A DNA stretch of 64,000 nucleotides from Agelaius tricolor (taxonomy: Eukaryota; Chordata; Aves; Passeriformes; Icteridae): NCBI GenBank assembly GCA_023055355.1, contig JALJCS010000038.1, forward strand, positions 3,720,001-3,784,000. Reading direction: 5' to 3'. A model generated the notes under the pieces. The model was given only the letters and a program-made list of their open reading frames with translations, was not told the origin of the DNA and made no database searches. This document shows, one piece after another, positions 60,298-64,000 of this stretch; the stretch's first letter is position 1, and each line of letters starts with the position of its first letter. Both the position numbers and the translations under genes were made by a program.

Positions 60298-60814
60298 TTT
60301 TAGCTTTAGATCAGTAACTGGGTTTAATTCTAAATCAGCAACTGGTTTTAGCCCTGAATCAGTTACTGGTTTTAGCCCTAAATCAGTTACTGGTTTTAGC
60401 TTTAAATCAGTTACTGGTTTTAACCCTGAATCAGTTACTGGTTTTAGCCCTACATCAGTCACTGGTTTTAGCTTTAAATTGATCACTGGTTTTAATTCTG
60501 AATCACTAACTGGCTTTAGCCCTAAACCAGGCACTGGTTTTAGCCCTAAATCACTAACTAGGTTGAATTCTAAATCAGCAACTGGTTTTAGCCCTAAATC
60601 ACTAACTGGTTTTAGCTTTCAATCAGTTACTGGTTTTAACTCTAAACCACTAACTGGTGTTAGCTTTAAATCACTAACTGGTTTTAGCCCTAAATCAGTG
60701 ACTGTTTTAGCCCTCAATCACTAATTGGACTTAGCTCTAAATCAGTGATTTTATCTCTAAACCAGTGACTGATCTTATCTCTAAACCAGTGGCTGGTTTT
60801 ACCTCTAAAGCAGC
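60298..60814. repeat. 24-bp minisatellite, about 21 units
   Basis: The consensus is TTTAGCCCTAAATCAGTTAC plus TGGT, with alternating sub-variants (CTTTAAATCACTAAC, CTGAATCAGTTAC, TAATTCTAAATCAGCAAC). Later units after about 60700 are more diverged. The 24-base period leaves long open frames on both strands, a TGFSPKSV-type repeat on + and a KPVTDLGL-type repeat on -. No flanking coding evidence supports translation. Confidence 0.93.
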
Positions 60815-61696
60815 CTCGAGAGCTGTGAAAGAGGAAGGGAGCTGTGTGTTTTGGGGTGCACACAGAGGCTCCACCCAGGGCTGCCCTGCAGAACCAGCTC
60901 TGCTGGGATCCCTGTGGGATGCAGAGGATGCTGGGGGGCTGCAGGAGGGGGGGAAACCCTGCCAGATACAGAAAGCAATGGATTTTATTCCAAATGGGGC
61001 TTGGGGAGGGTGGGTGGTGGGGAGGGAGAATGAAGCATGCCCCAGGGAGCGTGCTTTTCAGATTTGAGGTATTTAAATTACAAATTTTGATGAGGAAGAT
61101 TGTCAGCAGTATTCAAAACAGTGCTTAAATTCTTTTGAAACACTGTCGAGCTGTGCTGTGGCAGTTGAAAAGTTTGGCACACAAGAACTTGGCCCAGAAG
61201 TTGCTGCTTGGGTTTTTTTCCTTTAAAACTCAATTCATCTGTATTCAAGTATCCCACATGCTTTAAGGAAAAATAACCCCACCAGGCTCATACTGGTTTG
61301 AGACAGACCCTTGCCTGCAGGAGAGGCTGCAGAAGTGATTGATCTCTAATATTAGAGGCTTCTGTGTTGGTTAATCACCATTAATAAGTATTTATACTTG
61401 GAAAGAAGAAAGGGTTTTGCAGTGTTTGTGTCTGCTCATGAAAACAACCAGCAAACTAAACTGGGGTTTGGCATTTTTTGTGTTTCACTGGATTATGAGT
61501 CTGTATGAATTAGATAGACCTGTTTATATTTTTTGGGGCTTGGTCAGTGTTTGTTGGTGTGGGACCAGCTCAGGTACTGGGGAGACTTTCTCACTCCAAC
61601 CTCTGACCTCTCCCTGCTGCAGAGATTAAAAAAACCCCCAGATTTTAGAGGGCTCTCCCAGCAGCTCAGAACTTGTCAGATGTTGGTGGGCATAGT

Positions 61697-61715
61697 TTAA
61701 TATATAATATATATG

Positions 61716-61758
<43 letters not shown>

Positions 61759-61840
61759 ATATGCTTTATACATATATTATATATATAAAAACAATATATT
61801 GATCATACATCATCTATATTATAATATTCCATATATCTAT
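61697..61840. repeat. (TA)n-rich microsatellite
   Basis: A central alternating TA run of about 34 bases (61719-61752) lies within about 145 bases of degenerate AT repeat containing ATATATT, TATAAATAAAATA and ATATCTATAATC. It is able to extrude cruciforms. Confidence 0.9.
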
Positions 61841-62879
61841 AATCATCAGCAGTGTATGTATAATACAATATTCTGGGCTGCAGCGTTGTCTGGGGGTGGT
61901 TTAGGGTGTGATACAGAAATAGGCACATTCTGAAGCTTTGGGCACAGTTTGTTGCCCCCAGTGAGGGGTTTTGCTGCAGGAGGAGAGGAGGCAGAAATGA
62001 AAAGTCGGTGTTGAGGCTCCTGTACTCAATGCTCCTGGGAGCAGGGATCAGTCTTGGGGGGTTTTTCCCCCAGGGGAAGGGGGGACAGGGAATTCTTTGC
62101 TGGACTACAAGCAGTAAATGCAGTATATAAAAAAAGCAGATTTCCAGCTCTGTCTGGGCAAAGTGGGTGTCAGGCTGGGGTGGCCACCTCGTGTCACCAA
62201 TTTTGGATTTGTCAGGGGTTTTGCTGGATCACCAAGCCCCTCATTTTTGAAGAAGCTCCTGTGCAGTCTCATATTTGCCTGTCTGAGCCCAGAAGCACAG
62301 AGTTAAATTTCTGCAGTCTCTAACTTCCCTTGTCTGCAAGCTCCTCTTTCCATTAAAGATCAAGCTCAGATGCAATTGTAGCTTTGCTTTATTGAGTATT
62401 AAAAGTTTAATGCATAAATGTCTCCCTTCACCAGAACTTTTTGGCAGCCCTGAAATTCCTACAAAACCACAAAGATCCCAATTGCTGCATGGGCTCAGCT
62501 GCCCTTGAAGGGTTAATTATACTATGTCTTTTTTTTTTTTTTTTTTTTTTTTAAAGCAGGGAGAATAAGCTGTAGCCAAAAGTAAAAGTCATTAATTTTA
62601 AGACAGAGATGTAAGCAAAGTTTCCTTCCCCTCTGCAGGTTGGTCAGGGTAGGCTATGCAGTAATTGAAAAGTAAAGGCAATTGAATTACAGGCTCCTGT
62701 CCAAACCGAGTGCGATTTCTTCTTCTTCTTCTTCTTTTTTTTTTTTTTTTTTTACAACCTCCATTGCATCAGAACTAGGCAGTATTCCTGATGTTCTCAT
62801 GTGTGTTAATGCTGACTCACAGACTAACTTGCACAAGAAAAAAAAACACACAGGCAGCTCCACCATACTAGGTAATGAG

Positions 62880-63070
62880 CTCTAGCGAGAAGCAGCGTCT
62901 GATGTTTTGTAAGCTTTTTTTAATTGACCTTTTAAGATATTTACTTTATTTTAAAGCTTTCTGTTCCGTAGTGGCACGGTGCTAGGACTGAGTCATGCAT
63001 GTTATATATTGCTAGCTCTGCTGTTGTGTACTAGGAGTGAGGAGAATAGGATTCAGCATGGCACTTGTCT
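62880..63070. promoter_or_regulatory. Putative conserved non-coding block
   Basis: Mixed-complexity sequence contains TTTTTAATTGACC, a TGAGTCA AP-1 core at about 62989-62995 followed by TGCATGTTATATATTGCTAGC, and dyads. There is no coding frame. It is a regulatory candidate from motif content only. Confidence 0.2.
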
Positions 63071-63547
63071 TTTTTGATGTGTTACGGATGGGAATTAGTG
63101 CTTGTGATGGGATGCTGCAGGCAGGGTGATGGGGTGCTCTGTGCTTTCCTGTGGCCATAACTTACTCGGGGTCTTGACTTTTTATTAGATGGCAAAATAC
63201 TCCGTTCTGCAGAATAATTGTATTTTCTAGCCATGTCTCTCCCTTCTCCCTTCCCCTTGCAGCAATCTGAGAGAGAGAGGAAAAAAAAAATTAAAATGTT
63301 GCATTTTCTATTTTTGCTTCTCTTTGCTTTGAGAGCTCTTAAGATCAGTTTTAGGGAAGGGGGAAAGAAGAAAAAAAAAAAAAGCCTAATTAAATAATAA
63401 TGGCAAAAGCACGCTTTGCCTTGGCTGAATGACGGCACTTTCGGAGCTGCCGGGTGGGTGACCTCGAGGAGCCGCGGTGCTCCCGGGGACGGTGACTCAC
63501 CTTGCAGCAGGACAGAGGGACAGAGCCGGGCTGCACCGGGAGGGGAC

Positions 63548-64000
63548 ACGGGGCTGGGCCGGGGCCCTGCAGAGAGACCCCCGGGGCTGTGCTGGGGAAC
63601 TGGGAGAGACACTCGGGGCTGTGCTGGGGGATTGGGGAGAGACACTTGGGGATGTGATGGGGACTGGGGAGAGACCCTCGGGGCTGTGCTGGGGTCCCTG
63701 CAAAGAGACCCTGGGGATTGTGCCAGGGATTGGGGAGAGACCCTCGGGACTGTGCTGGGGGACTGGGAGAGACCCTCGGGGATGTGATGGGGATTGGGGA
63801 GAGACCCTCAGGGCTGTGCCGGGGTCCCTGCAAAGAGACCCCTGGGGCAGTGCTGGGGGACTGGGGAGAGACACTTGGGGATGTGCTGGGGTCCCTGCAA
63901 AGAGACCCCCGGGGCAGTGATGGGGGATTGGGGAGAGACCCCCGGGGCTGTGCTGGGGTCCCTGCAAAGAGACCCCTGGGGCAGTGATGGGGGACTGGGG
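63548..64000. repeat. 33-bp minisatellite running off the window end
   Basis: Units resembling GGGCTGTGCTGGGGGACTGG + GGAGAGACCCTCG have a variant in which GGTCCCTGCAAAGAGACCC replaces the middle. That variant occurs near 63688, 63821, 63888 and 63956, spaced by about 133, 67 and 68 bases, so there is a higher-order pattern. The array is G-rich and incomplete at the right edge. Long frames on both strands are repeat artefacts. Confidence 0.9.

Larger units (their letters stand above)
35838..64000 (+). other. Presumed NACC2 intron 1 (gene-free DNA)
   Basis: About 28 kb contain no supportable coding exon; in particular no BTB/POZ or BEN coding sequence of NACC2 is seen. Human NACC2 has a long first intron, as I recall, which fits. 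The region contains CR1 remnants, three minisatellites, microsatellites, many polyT tracts (36619-36640, 39784-39802, 43180-43203, 49830-49857, 62528-62552, 62736-62752) and AT-rich candidate regulatory blocks. Uncertainty lies in whether the exon at 35837 is truly NACC2. Confidence 0.4.

Noticed and set aside
60298..60814. Interstitial telomeric repeat
   Set aside because: CCCTAA occurs once per 24-base unit and never in tandem, so the resemblance is coincidental.
35838..64000. NACC2 BTB/BEN coding exon
   Set aside because: No frame resembles a BTB/POZ or BEN domain; if present, it lies beyond the window.

Overview
The window looks like avian nuclear DNA from a gene-sparse part of a small GC-rich chromosome. 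The bird assignment rests on at least ten 3'-end fragments of CR1-type LINEs in both orientations, on vertebrate-style CpG islands and GT-AG splice signals, and on one clearly recognisable vertebrate gene. There are no bacterial-style operons, no CRISPR arrays, and no tRNA or rRNA that I can recognise. Almost all open reading frames of 60-330 codons are chance frames in non-coding or minisatellite sequence.

One protein-coding gene can be supported: TMEM250 (formerly C9orf69), on the + strand. Its uninterrupted 139-codon reading frame is 17292-17711. A CpG-island promoter lies at about 13255-14060, a probable 5' untranslated exon ends at 13465, and a clean splice acceptor at 17178-17179 opens the coding exon. 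In human, from memory, the order on 9q34.3 is QSOX2 - LHX3 - TMEM250 - NACC2, all in the same direction. By that synteny, positions 1-12955 would be the LHX3-side intergenic DNA. The second CpG island (about 35458-36560, with a CAG/GTGAGC donor at 35837/35838) would be the first non-coding exon of NACC2, and 35838-64000 would be its long first intron. No coding exon of LHX3 or NACC2 is present, so the NACC2 call is inference from position, strand and promoter-like sequence.

Layout: 1-12955, intergenic, with homeodomain-site clusters at 3438-3520 and 5783-5806 and AT-rich putative conserved blocks. 12956-13250, a 12-bp minisatellite against the TMEM250 promoter. 13255-17720, TMEM250, whose intron carries duplicated segments and a tandem array of four copies of about 130-149 bp. 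17720-34800, intergenic, with a 690-bp G-rich minisatellite, a small orphan CpG-rich patch with a TATA-like element, and CR1 remnants. 34800-35457, an A/T simple-repeat tract that switches abruptly into the second CpG island. 35838-64000, presumed intron with further minisatellites (43259-43490, 60298-60814, 63548 to the window end), CR1 remnants and AT-rich candidate regulatory blocks.

I found no convincing new multi-gene system. The most interesting items are the upstream ATGs of TMEM250 (one, with a strong start context, would open a 153-codon frame overlapping most of the coding sequence), the TAA/AATAAA overlap at its end, the TTAATTAA clusters on the LHX3 side, the RFX X-box in the promoter next to an array of T-box-like half-sites, and the paired intronic and flanking duplications around the coding exon.
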